Source: Antitrichia curtipendula
Taxonomy: Eukaryota; Streptophyta; Bryopsida; Hypnales; Leucodontaceae
Assembly: GCA_951230915.1 (NCBI GenBank)
Contig: OX579634.1
Coordinates: 17,076,725-17,140,724, forward strand
Direction of reading: 5' to 3'
DNA length: 64,000 bases
In this document: piece by piece, positions 1 to 11,521 of the stretch
How the letters are laid out: the number at the start of each line of letters is the position of its first letter
How positions within the stretch are numbered: the first letter of the stretch is position 1
Made by a program: the position numbers and the translations under genes
The notes under the pieces: model-generated
What the model saw: only the letters and a program-made list of their open reading frames with translations
The model's database searches: none
Told to the model about the DNA's origin: nothing

Positions 1-10
1 AATTTCCCTC

Positions 11-197
11 GATGCCACATTTAACTACTTCTGGACTATTCAATGAATTTTGGACTTTTGAAAGTCCAAAATTAATAATGGTCGTTGGGAGCTCTCACAA
101 TGTTTCTATTGATCTCTTGATGATTGCTGTGAGATCTCCCGATGACCATTATTAATTTTGGACTTTCAAAAGTCCAAAAGTAATTAAATATGGCATC
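11..197. repeat. Foldback (hairpin) MITE-like element
   Basis: The left arm (about 11-100) and right arm (about 123-197) are reverse complements: GATGCCAYATTTAAYTACTT at the outside, then a shared block around GGACTTTTGAAAGTCC and ATTAATAATGGTC. The left arm has about 17 extra bases (33-49). The loop is about 22 nt. No coding frame is present. Size and structure fit a foldback MITE; no target-site duplication was recognised, so the superfamily is open. Confidence 0.75.
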
Positions 198-1727
198 TCC
201 CTCTCTTTGGCACCGTTGATCTCAAAAAATAAAAAATAAAGATACGGATACAGATACTAGTAGCGATATTGATACAATAACATTTTAAGATATTATATGA
301 GATATGATACAATATGAATACAAACACGGATACATATAAAAATATACAGATACAAAATACATAAGCCATTAATCCATATTGTTTTCCCAAACAAGTTGGT
401 CTAGAAAACATAAATACGGTTGGAAGAGGGGTACTAAAATAAAAATTAATTACATTATGAATTAATTCAGAATTAACACTATACCTCACTGTGCTTTCAA
501 AAGAGATTGTAATATTTTGTATTGTTTATTAGATAACAATATACAAACTTCATGTTTTCTTTCATAAAAATCAAAATCCATGAGACAAATAGTTGTCATT
601 AATACATTGATTTATTAAATAGATTAAATGGTGGTGAACCACTACAATAGTAATTGCAAGATCCACAACAATTTTTCAATTTTCAGTTTCCTACCTCCAA
701 GTGAGAGTGGATATTTTGCAATAACTGTTGCATCATATCTACAAATGGACTACAAAGTCAAAAGAAAGGTAATGCATGATTATTTTATATGTTATATTAT
801 TTTTAATATTTTTCAAAAATGCCTTTTATTTATTAAAAATCATACTGTTATATCTACTTTTTGTACTTTGAGACAGGTGTCTTAGCTTAATATGACAAGG
901 ATAATTCAAAATCCAAAAACAAACATTTTAGCCCAAACTAAAATTTGGAACTAGAACTAAAAGCTCAAGGTGTCTACTATGACTATGATAATGCATATTG
1001 ACCCAAAAAAAAATTCAACAACAATAAAAAAATAATTTTGTATTTGCACTCAATTTATATTTTTTTAATATCAACATTGGGATCACAATTTTTTTGGTCT
1101 TAAGATGTAATTAGATGACAAAAAGCACTCCCAAATTGGTAATTTTTATTAATTTTTATTTTATTATTATTGTTTTAAATATTATAGAATATAAACTTCA
1201 AAAATATCTTAAGGCTTTATGAATTGAAGCCTACAAGTTTTTTGTAGGTTTCAATTCATAAAATAATATTATTTATACTACCTCTGATTATGAAAATGAC
1301 CCATGTTTTCTTTGTAAAATGCCAAAAAAATTGGGATCTTTTTCAAAACCAGAGAGAATAATATTCTACTAATTTTTGAAATATTATTTTTGTTTTAATT
1401 TATTAAAATAAAATTAACTTCCATTAACTTGTAGTAATTGAGACTCTATCCCATTTGTCATTAAATGAAGAAGATTTTTTTAAACTAGAGTTGATTTTGA
1501 GAAGATATGATAAAATTTTGTAACTATACTATGTATATTATTTGCAAGTGCTTCTCATTTTATTGGTATGTCTGAAAGTCTGTGTAAATATGATATACAA
1601 TGAAACTAAGCTTTACTTTTAAATCATTGGAAGACAAGGAATGGTAGCATGTAAGTATAGAATCTATCAGCCCATGATTGAGCCTATGAATCCATGTTAA
1701 AAATCTATGCTATGATATAGGTATCTA
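198..1727. other. AT-rich intergenic DNA
   Basis: No gene is supported. Around 230-360 there is a degenerate GATAC-rich low-complexity tract. Short open frames on both strands are AT-rich and show no recognisable domain. A strong hairpin at 1218-1260 is listed separately. Confidence 0.6.
1218..1260. repeat. Near-perfect 19-bp inverted repeat (hairpin)
   Basis: TATGAATTGAAGCCTACAA (1218-1236) pairs with 1242-1260 with one mismatch across a 5-nt T-rich loop. It may be the core of a small foldback repeat; nothing shows that it is transcribed. Confidence 0.7.
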
Positions 1728-1765
1728 TGTTATGGACACTTATGTTACGTCACGGACATAGTTTA

Positions 1766-1927
1766 GAACCTTCTTTAAGAACCTTGTAGTCAAAAGCAAC
1801 TTCTTGAAAAGCTTTTCAAGCAGCAAGAAGGTTCTAGAAGGATGTCTAAGCTAGAATAAAGCTTCTTGAGAAGCTTCTCAAGTAGCGGGAGTTTTGGGAA
1901 GAACCTCCTAGCTAGTAGTATATATAG
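1766..1927 (+). promoter_or_regulatory. Heat-shock-element-like cluster with TATA box
   Basis: Alternating GAA/TTC modules recur over about 120 bp: GAACCTTC at 1766-1773, the perfect palindrome CTTGAAAAGCTTTTCAAG at 1803-1820, GAAGGTTCTAGAAGG at 1827-1841 (GAA-nn-TTC-nn-GAA, a consensus heat-shock element), and a second palindrome CTTGAGAAGCTTCTCAAG at 1864-1881. TATATATAG follows at 1919-1927. Heat-responsive plant LTRs have this architecture, so this could be a remnant LTR or a promoter. No matching LTR and no credible downstream gene were found. Confidence 0.4.
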
Positions 1928-3789
1928 CAAGAGTCGAGGCTAAGGTAGTCCTCAATCTCAAAAACATCTCTCTTGACCTTAGCTCTTGGCTCAAGCTCTA
2001 CTCTTGTACTTCTTGAACTCTAATATCAAGTCTTGTTATCTAGAAACTCATCTTGTCTTGTGTCTTATACGTCCACTATATGTTATAGACTCTTTCCATG
2101 TTATAGGTACATATTATAAACACTTTCAAATGGTTGTACATTCAAGGCTTATAGGCTCACATCTCTAGGCTATAGCGCTAGCTTTTGACTCTTAGGCTAG
2201 CTAATTGTAGGATTAGTAAGATGATTGGCATCCAATGATCATACCATAAGATTTTCATATTGATTCAATTCAAAATTTTAAAGCTTTCTTGATTTTAAAT
2301 CATGTTTTTCTCAACCTTGTAGGTATGTCTAAATCTTGCAATGAACCTTCTATCTCTGTAGCTACACACATTTTGAATTATGGTGTTGTTCTTGCATATT
2401 GTTAGCGCACTTTTATTTCATGGTGAAACTAGAGATAATGATTTTGGTTTCTAATGGCTTGGATTTTGTAATGCAGATTGTGAATTTGATCTCTTAAAAA
2501 ATGCACATGTTGGAGTATTGTTGCCAATTTAACAATTGCATTGAAATTTCTGCTAATAGTCAATTGTGAAGTGCATTTATTGTAGCACAATTTCGCTTTT
2601 CTACTTTAGAGATTGAGTAAGGGATCTATAAAGGATCCGTGTTGTAATTGTTGGATTAATAGAGAGGATTAGGGGTTTAGGATTTAGGTTTTGGTGTCAC
2701 TTTTTTTAATGAAAGAAGAGCTTTATCATTGTTTGAGGATCCTTTTTTATCTTAATGACCTCCTCTTATAGGATTTTAATACATTGCAACAAGATCAAGC
2801 AATTGGCAGTCAAATAGGTTATGTAGATTCCACAACAAGTTTGTCACGAAATGAATTCAAAAGTGGCTAGCACTACCATACAACATAACATTGATAAGCC
2901 CGATGTGCAAAAATAAACAAAGAGGCTTTAAAAAGTGAACCAAAATAAGTTTGCTAAATAACTCTTTTCAAATGGTTAGATTTCATCTTTCTGACTTTTT
3001 ACACAAAAATAAGGAGAGAATATTGCAAGATATTAGCATTTGATGTGTCAAATATCTTTTTTTTGACCTTGCCAAAAATTGGGCAGCTGCACTTTACAAA
3101 GACACATTTGTACAAAAAATATGTTCAAAATGGTGGTAATTCTTTGGATTCATTTTTCAAAGCAAGATGGCCACATGCTTGGAAAAAATCAGACCATTTG
3201 GAATTGCACAACATATAGGCAAAAAATAGTAAGCACAAATAAACATGGAATGATTAAAAATACTAAATTGTCAAGGATTTTTTTCATGGAATTGAAAAAT
3301 ACCAGTACGCATGGTTAATAAACAATCTACATCCTATGATTATATTTTTCCAAAATTATTGAAGTTCATAAAGGACTTCAAAGTTCATTTTAGAATAGAA
3401 ACTCCATAACTTCTTGCAAACCAAAACTCCTTGTAACTTTCATCCCATGAATGGAAATGAAATTATTCAAATCTTTTTATGCATACATAAATCTGAAAGT
3501 AACAATTTTAAATTTTATACTTCTGAAAAGGTGGTTTTTGATGATCTATTTGGGCCATCCAATTTAAAAAAACAAAATACTTATTATGTATAATAACTTC
3601 TCAACCATGTAATCAAAAGTTATAAAAATGGTTGGACCTCAACTCCTCAAGGATACTCCTTGTCTATATGTTTTATGGAAAAGGATTTAGAAGGAAAAAA
3701 GAATTTCATTACTAGTCAGTTCCTTAAAATCACCATGTTGCTAAAAATTGCAGCTTGGTCTTTTAGAGGTTAGATCTATATAGATCTAT
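1928..3789. other. AT-rich intergenic DNA
   Basis: No supported gene. Stretches around 2000-2200 and 3080-3320 have short open frames without domains. An 18-bp perfect palindrome, TAGATCTATATAGATCTA (3771-3788), sits at the edge of the long repeat that follows. Confidence 0.55.
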
Positions 3790-5700
3790 CCTACGTGGAA
3801 AACTATGATGATTTAGAGAATTTAGTTGTCATATTAATACTCTTTGGAAAACATTAGATTCCATTTATATATGTTCCCATGTGAGCACACATTTTCTTCT
3901 ATAGAAATAAAATGAAGAGTCTTATTGCATTCATATTGTATTTCTTTTGCTTCATATGATTTCATTTGTTTTTATTTCATTTTGAATAATTCCATTCACT
4001 ATATAGAATTTTTAATCAATTTATCCTTAGTGATTTTTGGGTTCAATAATGTTGAATGATTTCATATTTTATTATGATTTGAAAAACTCCAATGTATGAT
4101 AACATGTGCTATTAATTAGAATTGAAATATATATAGCATTGAACATTGTTTTAAGACATTAAATTTTGACATTCAAAATTAAATCATGTTAAATATGAAA
4201 TTTTTATTTGTAAAAATATTAAATTGATTTAAGAATCGATTTACCTAAAACCGTTATCATCTTTTTTTTTAATTTAAGATCAATGTAATTTTTTAAAGTT
4301 TGACTTATGGACAACTTATGTATGGTTGTATACTTGTCCAAGTATTTGCCAGGAATTTCCTATGTATTCTTTTAATTATTTATTTTAAATCATTTATCTA
4401 TAATAAAATTCAATTTATAGAAACAAAATTCAATTGAAAACCCATAACTTTCACAATGAAGAATCAAAAGTGCAAAACAACTTTGGTGCATTTCTATACA
4501 CTAAAAGTTTTTTGGCAATGCCTAAAATGACATCTAAAATATCTATACTCCATTTTCCATAATATAACCCCTACAAGACAATTGCCCCTTAAGGGGACAA
4601 ATGGAATTTTGGGCGGGTACCTTTGGGCTGAATTTTTTTTTCATTCTTTGAAACTTTTTCGAGAATAGAAAACTAACTAGTTTCAGGGAAAAATCATTAT
4701 TTTTTCAATTGGTGCCTTGAAACAAAAGTTATGCCCAAATAACTAAGCTCAAAACATGGGACATGGGTAGCAAAAAATTTCAATTTAAGATTATAAACTT
4801 TTTCCTCTTGTAGATTATATTTTGTGTACATGTAAATATTGGATTCATTCCATTTAGATTTTTAATGAAAAAGTTGAGGTGAATCTTGTTTTTGAGGCAA
4901 TCAAAGCATCTTTTTCAAACCTGAGAACTTACATGCGCCTGTTTATGAATGTAAATTTTATAATTTTCCCAGTAAAAGGTTCCTTATAGTATGTCTTGTT
5001 TTCTAGAACAAACTCGCCACTGGATTTCGTGAATTTAATTCCATTTTAGAGATATTGATAATTCAGATTTTCCTCCTATCTTGTACCTACTTCTACTTAA
5101 TAATTTTTTTCAAGAATAAAAATCAATTTTTTGAATATTTTGAGTTTTTTTTAAACTCTCAACTCAATTTTATACCATAAAGACTTAAAACTCAAAACTT
5201 TATAGAGCAAAAAATTTAAATTAAAAATGTTCAAAGTCAAAAAATCTAGTCCTCTACTGTTTTGGAAAACATATTTTTTCCACTTTAAACATAGATATCA
5301 TGCAATTTGTATAGTAAAAAAATTTTAAATTTTTTCCACACATTTTTATAATAGTTAGGTGTAAGATCCTATAGTTAGATGTGAGAAAAAATAGTTTAAA
5401 TTTTTCCTTACCTTTTGCTACAGAAATGGTAGTTTTGAGTGTGTTTTTTGGCAAAAAAATAAAAGAAGGCATTGGTCCAATTAGGGGTTTATTCAATTTA
5501 TGATCTTAAGAATTTCTCACAAATTCATCATATATACATCCAAAAGCAATGATATGACTTTGATACAACCCTCATCAAATCAATCCCTCCAATGGTATAA
5601 AGAGACGTCCGCTAAATACACAATCTGGAATATCTAAGTTACTCTACCTAAAAAAAAATTAGAAGTAATTTTTTCTTTGTAAATTTACTTTAATTTTTAT
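3790..5700 (+). repeat. Third copy of the long TIR-type repeat, with an internal insertion
   Basis: From about 3805 (GATGATTTAGAGAATTTAGTTGTCAT) to 4560, and again from about 5505 to 5620, this matches the long repeats at 33970-35350 (same orientation) and 39230-40600 (inverted). Shared landmarks include a TTTCATTTGTTTNTANTTC stretch, a TTTGACTTAYGNNCAACT stretch and CCTAAAATGACATCTAAAA. About 930 bp (roughly 4565-5495) are extra relative to the other copies, beginning ACCCCTACAA and ending in the inverted form TAGGGGTTT, so a small element may have inserted. Identity is judged by eye at about 70-80 percent. Confidence 0.55.
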
Positions 5701-5809
5701 TCAACTTTCACTTCACATACACATTTATATTAAGGGTTTAGGGTCTCTTCACTCTTCATTGATAATGAACTAAAAGGTCAAACTCCTTTCTTTAAGGATT
5801 TGATGTTCA

Positions 5810-5950
5810 GTTTTTTTTTTAATTAACTCAAAAATCAATTCTTCTTTGTCTTTTTTTCTCCTTTTTTTTCTTTTTTTTTTAGCTCTTTTCCTCTCCCCCT
5901 CCTTTTTCCTTTTTTCCCTCCCTTTCCCCCTCTTTTTTGTTTTTTTATCC
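5810..5950 (+). repeat. Polypyrimidine tract
   Basis: About 140 nt are almost entirely T and C, with T-runs and CCCTCC blocks. Such a homopyrimidine tract can form triplex DNA, or be the pyrimidine tract of a large intron. No coding function. Confidence 0.6.
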
Positions 5951-8421
5951 TAGAGTAGGTACCAGTGGCCCCTTCCCCCCTCTACATCATTTCCACTTCT
6001 TTGAATGTTTAGTTAGTAATAATGACCGCTTACTCCTTCTAACTTCATGATGTCCTGTCTCTCTCATGATGTCCCACCTCTCTCAAGACATCCCACATCC
6101 GTGGGATTTCATACGTTCTGGGAGTGTTTTTTTATACCCAAGGCATCTCACATCCCCCGGGATGTATGTCACATGATTAATTGGGTACAAGTTTAGGGTT
6201 CCCCTATGACGTCCTAGTCTCCAAGAACCTCGTCTCTATGTAGCCGAGAGTCCCACAGTTGGCACTTTCAGGGTTTAGTTTGGAGGGTTCACGACATTGC
6301 CACTCAAGGCACGGATCCCGAGACTCGATCGAAGTAGATCAGTTAGGAGAGGAGATCGCTACAGCCTATGGCGGCTGCGTTGTTGCTCTGCCAATCGAGG
6401 GTATGGTCCATGGTTGCAGTCTATGGCTGCCTGCACATATGGCCGTTGTATTCCATCGAGGGCTCGGGGAGGGTTTAGGATCGTGCTGTTGATTTGGAAA
6501 CACCATAAACTGTAGCTATATTTGACTCATGTGCAATGTGCACTGCAAGTGGTTCGGTGATGCTTCCACTTCAAGCTGCGGGGCGTTGATAGTAAAGGTC
6601 TGGCTTTCTTGGCTTAGCATTGGTATCTCAAAAGATTGTGTACTTTGTGAAGGCTGTAGGAAGGACGTTGGAATCAATCTGCTATTCGAGATTTTTGAAC
6701 GAAAGAGTCGTCTGTTTATTTAAGCTTCACTTAGTTGGCGGATCCGGATCTTTGTAGGACAGAAAGTCGATTGGATGCGGCAGATTGAAGCGGCCAAGCT
6801 GAAAATCTTCAGGAATTTTGACTCTTGGCGACACAAGCGGATCATTGACCTAGGTACCTCCTTTCACTTGCCTTCAACTCCACGAGTTTATCATTAATGG
6901 AAAAATGGGTCGCAGACAAACCCCTGCAGTTATTCATGAGAATTTATTGTTGAACTCTAGCTTCCATCCTTTGTGACTTGTTTGTGCAATGGATTTGCTC
7001 GTTTATTAAGCATAACCTTAATCTCGTGAGAATGTTCTAAAATTACGGCAATCCATCGCTAATTTCAAAGTTGCTGAGAATTTGAGATTTTAATATTCAT
7101 TTAAGTTGGCCTGTTTCAGAGTGTTAAAATTGACACATTAAACTGCTCAAAGCTTCGGAAATAGAAAAAAATAGGAAAGGTATAGGCACAAGGTTTCAGA
7201 CGAGCACTGTGGAAGTGCCCATTTCTCTCTTGTGCGACAATTTTATGAATATGGGGCTCGAGAAAGGAATGATTAGCATTGCATAGGTGAATGGAAGTAC
7301 ATTCGTGGACTGAGACTGCATACGTTTCATGGACCGTATGGTTCTCTGAGTTTGGTTTATTGCTTTGTATTCAAATTCTATGCAGACGTCCATTTGGTTA
7401 GGTTTTGTGAGGTTACGGTATGTTGTTGATGGGGTTTAAGATAGGGGATACTATTTGCGTCACATTACATATTTTTAACGTACGTAGGAATGATTTTTGG
7501 GAGATGTACAGAGTTATGGAGAGATTGCTTTGGGTACAAGCGTGAATTATCTCCCTGAAAGCAGGTGATGAAATTTTCGTTCTGAAAGGATTTTTTCTCC
7601 AGAAGTTGATGCAACGCTAGAGGATTATGCTTAGTGGACTGATTGCAAAAATTCTCTATGGTTGATTGCCACTTTGATATTGCTCATTGCAAGATTGGCA
7701 TGGGTTTTATTTGATCTTACCAACCGCAAAACGACCTATAATGTCAAAGATATCTTCTAGTTATTGGTATTCCCCCCTCTAATTTATAGATTCCTTTTTA
7801 GCGACTAGATACTTGGGTACTGGACCTTTGTAGTATGAGGCTTATTATTTTATTTTATTATAATAGGGGTTCGGTATGAGGCTTATTATTTTATTATAAA
7901 AATAATAAGGTTTCGGTGTTTGCTTGTAGTGCTCTAGCAGTTGGCTTGGGGCCATTTGAACTTTGATCTAACTTTGCTCCTGGAATGGTGTTGGAAATTG
8001 CAGGATGCGGGTGAGATTGTAGCTGCTGCTGGAGGAATGTTGGAAGGAACTTTTTTGTGCTACAAGCTGTCCTTGGATGTGTAAGCCGCAACAGAGTTCG
8101 GTTGCAAGAGCCTGAAATTTGGGCTGATAAGTTGTACTGACCTAATTAAAAACTCACGTTTGTGTTGCTCTGTCAAAAGGGGACATTGCAATCTCCTTTT
8201 TTTTTCCCATTTAACATTTGAACGATGGGTTATAAATGGTTGAATCGGTTTAGAATTTTTTACACATTCACCCAATTAAAACCAAACATGTCTATAATGT
8301 AATGTGTATTTGAATCGTTTGTGATCTTAAATGTATGGTTCCAAGTATAAATGGGCTTTGTGTAATGTGTTGTCGTTTATGTTGAAGGTGTTTGCAGGTA
8401 TTTGGTTGTTGTATATTCAAG
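5951..8421 (+). other. Unassigned region 5' of the zinc-finger pseudogene
   Basis: Base composition rises in GC from about 6180 to 6900, and a frame at 6259-6492 is open, but no domain is recognised. A segment near 6430-6490 (containing GCACATATGGCCGTTGTA and GAGGGCTCGGGGAGGGT) is about 75 percent identical to 38775-38840, so it is a dispersed repeat or shared flank, not a unique gene. Around 7836-7910 a stretch of about 38 bp is tandemly duplicated. The region may hold 5' exons or the promoter of the pseudogene at 8422, but this is not shown. Confidence 0.35.
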
Positions 8422-10019
8422 ATGGGTAGGAATGCAAAGAGGAAGGAAGCTATGAGGTAAGTTAGTCAAGATGCAACAGTGGAGTTCAAGAAGCCAACAC
8501 CTAAAGGCGTCAAAGTATCATTCAAACATGATCCCTTTTTTATTTGTTTCTGTAATTTATTTTTTGAGTTTAGAGTAGGAATCCATAAAGCAAGCCTCCA
8601 TGCGAGCAAAAAATGGGCCATATGGCGTGGTTCCAAGAGATTAGCTCTGTGTGATGTGCTTTGGGGAAAGGCTTGGTACATTGCGTACTTGGTGCCAACT
8701 ACCCAAGGCTGGAGTTTCTTTTTTCCCCCTAGGAGCGAAAAATGGGCTACATGGCGTGGTTCCACGAGATTAGCTCTGTATGATATGCTTTGGGGAAAGG
8801 CTCGGTACATTGCGTATTTGGTGCCAACTACCCGGGATCGGGGTTCAATGGTAAGTTTTGGACTTAAAGTGTGGATATTCATTGATAGTTTAAGCTTTGA
8901 TATTTAACTTGTATTATGTTTTTTGATTTGAGTGTAAGCGTCAACCAACAAAGATGATAGGAAGCTTTTTCAAAAGTTTTCCTCGTTGCAGCTCAGAATT
9001 GCCCAAGGACCACTTTTGAACGGGTTAGACCATTGCACATGCTGCGACGTCAATATTTTCATACACTTGAGCAACTTATAGGGCCACTATGAGAGTAAGC
9101 GCCACAAGAATAGGGAGACCATCCACAATTCGATGCCTATATTGGAGGGTTATGGCATGGGCTTGTTGGTGAAGCTGGATGGGACCAAAATATTTTGGTG
9201 TGATGAATGTAATGAGGAGATGGAGACCAAGAGCAAAACCTTGATAAAGCACATCGAAAACCATGGAAAAATAGACAAGTTAGTCACATGCGAGGGCGAA
9301 AATGATTTCGATGGTGCTATGGTCTTCAAAATGAAGACTTGAAAGGTGGATTATGAAAAAAGTAGTCCTGGATTAACCCTACAGATGCGTGAACTTGAAA
9401 GGTTGGAGCTACCCTTCACCCTATGCGAGGAAGGGCCATCTGCATTCTTTGTTGGGAGTGTGAGGAACCACATTTTTTCTCCAAGCGACCTATCAAGGAT
9501 GACCCGAGTGGCATCCATCTTGGAGAAGTTGGAAAATAGGATGAAGAAGTTGGAAAATAGGATGAAGAAGTCTGAGGACAAAGAAAGTAGCGACATGAAG
9601 GCTTTTGGGATGCGTAAGGGGATGGGCAACACATGATGGTACCATTCAACATCATAATCTTTTTTTGTGCAAACATTTCAATTAAAGTTCCATACATGTA
9701 ATTATTTGAATGTTTTGTTGACGTGGTTGTCATGTTCCTATATGTACAAGCATGACAGGACCTTTTTGTATAAACTCTCTGAAGAGTTGGCCTTTTTCAT
9801 CTCGGAGCGATTGGAAGCCACATACCCAGCTGTTTTCCTCCATTTGAGAAAAATCATTGAAATCGAGTCCTTGGACGCATTGGCAACCATTGAAAATTCA
9901 CCCTTCACTTTGTTTGCCATCACAAGGAATTATGACATTTGCCCCTATGTCGACCAAGATGACTACGACCTAGGTTTCATTATCTGGTTGAACAATGGTA
10001 CATTTGTCGATACTTGCAC
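8422..10019 (+). pseudogene. Zinc-finger / TET-JBP-like dioxygenase pseudogene, 5' part
   Basis: One reading frame can be followed from ATG 8422 through U1/C2H2-type zinc finger 1 (CxxC about 9034-9045, then HYESKRH) and finger 2 (WCDEC...KHIENH, about 9205-9264). It continues through a charged helix with a duplicated LENRMKK unit (9529-9570) to a segment ending at 10019. TAA at 8458, TAG at 9079 and TGA at 9340 break it; introns are likely between about 8530 and 8989 (acceptor TTGCAG) and near 9613-9750. The last segment has CPYVDQDDYDLGF, which resembles the HxD iron-binding loop of TET/JBP 2-oxoglutarate dioxygenases. Here the expected His is Tyr (TAT), one C-to-T change from CAT. The copia element at 10020 separates it from its second half at 14998. 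The zinc fingers are well supported; the dioxygenase call is inference from motif order. Confidence 0.5.
8604..8841. repeat. 109-bp tandem duplication inside the likely intron
   Basis: 8604-8712 and 8733-8841 are two copies (about 88-90 percent identical by eye) of a unit starting GAGCRAAAAATGGGC and ending about CAACTACCC. They are spaced 129 bp apart by a pyrimidine-rich linker. Both strands are open through the unit, which makes spurious frames on each strand. The unit lies between the first coding segment and the first zinc finger, so it is probably intronic. Confidence 0.7.
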
Positions 10020-10172
10020 TGTTAAGGATAAGGAAACTCATAGTCATAAGTCATAAGTATCAAGGGTCACAACCCTTAATCTAATTAATGTCTTCTTGTA
10101 TAAAAGGCTTATTGCTTATTCTAATATATAATTATCATTTACTCTTCTACTTGTATATTTCTATTCTTATCA
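10020..10172 (+). repeat. Copia 5' LTR
   Basis: 153 bp, TG...CA ends. TATAAAAG at about 10099-10106 is the likely core promoter. It is unusually short for a plant copia LTR. It matches the 3' LTR at 147 of 153 positions. Confidence 0.95.
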
Positions 10173-10184
10173 TGGTATCAGAGC
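10173..10184 (+). other. Copia primer-binding site (initiator tRNA-Met)
   Basis: TGGTATCAGAGC, immediately after the LTR, is complementary to the 3' end of plant initiator tRNA-Met. This is the standard minus-strand primer of plant copia elements. Confidence 0.95.
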
Positions 10185-10259
10185 ATGGTCTAGAAAATTT
10201 TAAAACTCTAGCATTTTCAAAATTATGAAATATTATTTGGAAAATTTTACTCCCTCACT

Positions 10260-10589
10260 ATGTGTATTCTTCCACCAATTGTTGAAGAATGTGCAAGTGA
10301 GGATGTTTTTGACTTGTTCATTGATGATACTAATTGAATTGAATTTGAAACAAATATTCGATTTGAAACTACATTTATTAATTTCCAACTTGAACCTCAA
10401 CCATTGAACACTATCCCATTGCTCAAAAATTATAACGCACCCGACGAGATTTCATATGACATTGAACAAGCACCTCTTTCTTGGCTTGAAGAAACAAACT
10501 CTTTGATTGAAGGAATACCAGAATATGATGAGGTAAATCCATATTTTTTTGCTAATGACGGATATTCTTTCATACCTTCACAAAATTAA
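10260..10589 (+). pseudogene. Acidic leader ORF of the copia element
   Basis: Between the primer-binding site and gag, one frame runs from ATG 10260 to TAA 10587 (109 codons) with a single internal TGA at 10335. The product would be strongly acidic (many Asp and Glu, e.g. EDVFDLFIDD near the start and EYDEVNPYF near the end). No domain is recognised. Most copia elements lack a protein here. The long frame in AT-rich DNA suggests real coding history, but chance is not excluded. It would precede gag on the genomic RNA, so gag would need reinitiation or another entry. Confidence 0.4.
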
Positions 10590-10664
10590 AAAGCATACAT
10601 TTATGTTTTTCTCCAAGATCATATATATATGATCAGTATGACATTTAATATATAATAAAATAAA

Positions 10665-11521
10665 ATGACTACTTCGCAATCTAGTAGTTTAATAGATCGC
10701 TTTGACGGTAAAAACTACACTCCATGGTCAACTCGGATGGAAATGTATCTTATCTGAGAAGATACTTGGAATGTTGTTGATGGTTCTGAAATACGACCAA
10801 CAACACCTACCAATCAACCGTCATGGGATCGAAAAGATCAAAAAGCAAAAAGTGACATCCTTCTTTTTATGAAGGATCACTTACTGGTCCATGTAAAAAC
10901 ATTAAAGACTTCTAAAGAAGTCTGGGATATTTTAAAAGTAAAGTATCAAACAGCCAATCTCATTGGCAAAAATTGTATTACCCAAAAAATTTAACAATAA
11001 AAATGCAAGAAAACGAGAATATGGAAACCCATATTAATTGTTTTTGCAATATGCAAGATGAATTGGCTACGGCTGGCACCACGATTTCGGATGCCAAAGC
11101 CGCAACCAATTTACTTGGATCTTTACCAACTTCATATGCTGGCCTTGTAATGGCCCAAACTGGTCGAGTTGGTGCCCTAAATGACACCATTCAACTACTC
11201 CTTGAAGAAGATTTAAGGAGGAAAGGAGAAGATATTGACAAATCTTCTTCTGCATTATTTGGAGGCCAACGCCCCCATTCAACAAAATCAAGTGGACAAC
11301 GTGTAAGACAATTTGAAAAATCAAACCAATATAAAAGACAATAATTTAATAAATACAATTCAAATTCTCCTAATTCAAGTACAAATAATTATCAAAGAAA
11401 ATTTTCTATAGTATGTTTTCATTGTAGAAAACCAGGACACCACATCCGAGATTATTGTATTAAACAAGCAGAGGAAAGAAGATCACGACATTTTAACAAT
11501 GCAGCTTCCAACGAGGCTAAA
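10665..11521 (+). pseudogene. gag: Copia Gag, broken
   Basis: Gag starts at ATG 10665 with a typical copia N-terminus (RFDGKNYTPWSTRMEMYL). TGA at 10755 interrupts it after 30 codons, probably from a Trp or Arg codon. A frameshift near 10965 moves the frame to the segment beginning around 10973, which holds the UBN2-like middle region (LLGSLPTSYAGLV). TAA at 11342 stops that frame. Beyond it, still in frame, lies a zinc knuckle, CFHCRKPGHHIRDYC (about 11417-11461), which has one residue more than the canonical CX2CX4HX4C spacing. Gag would package element RNA into cytoplasmic particles; this copy cannot encode it. Confidence 0.85.

Noticed and set aside
8466..8882. Open frames on both strands over the 109-bp duplication
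   Set aside because: Both strands are open only because the unit is duplicated; the stretch lies between coding segments and is probably intronic.
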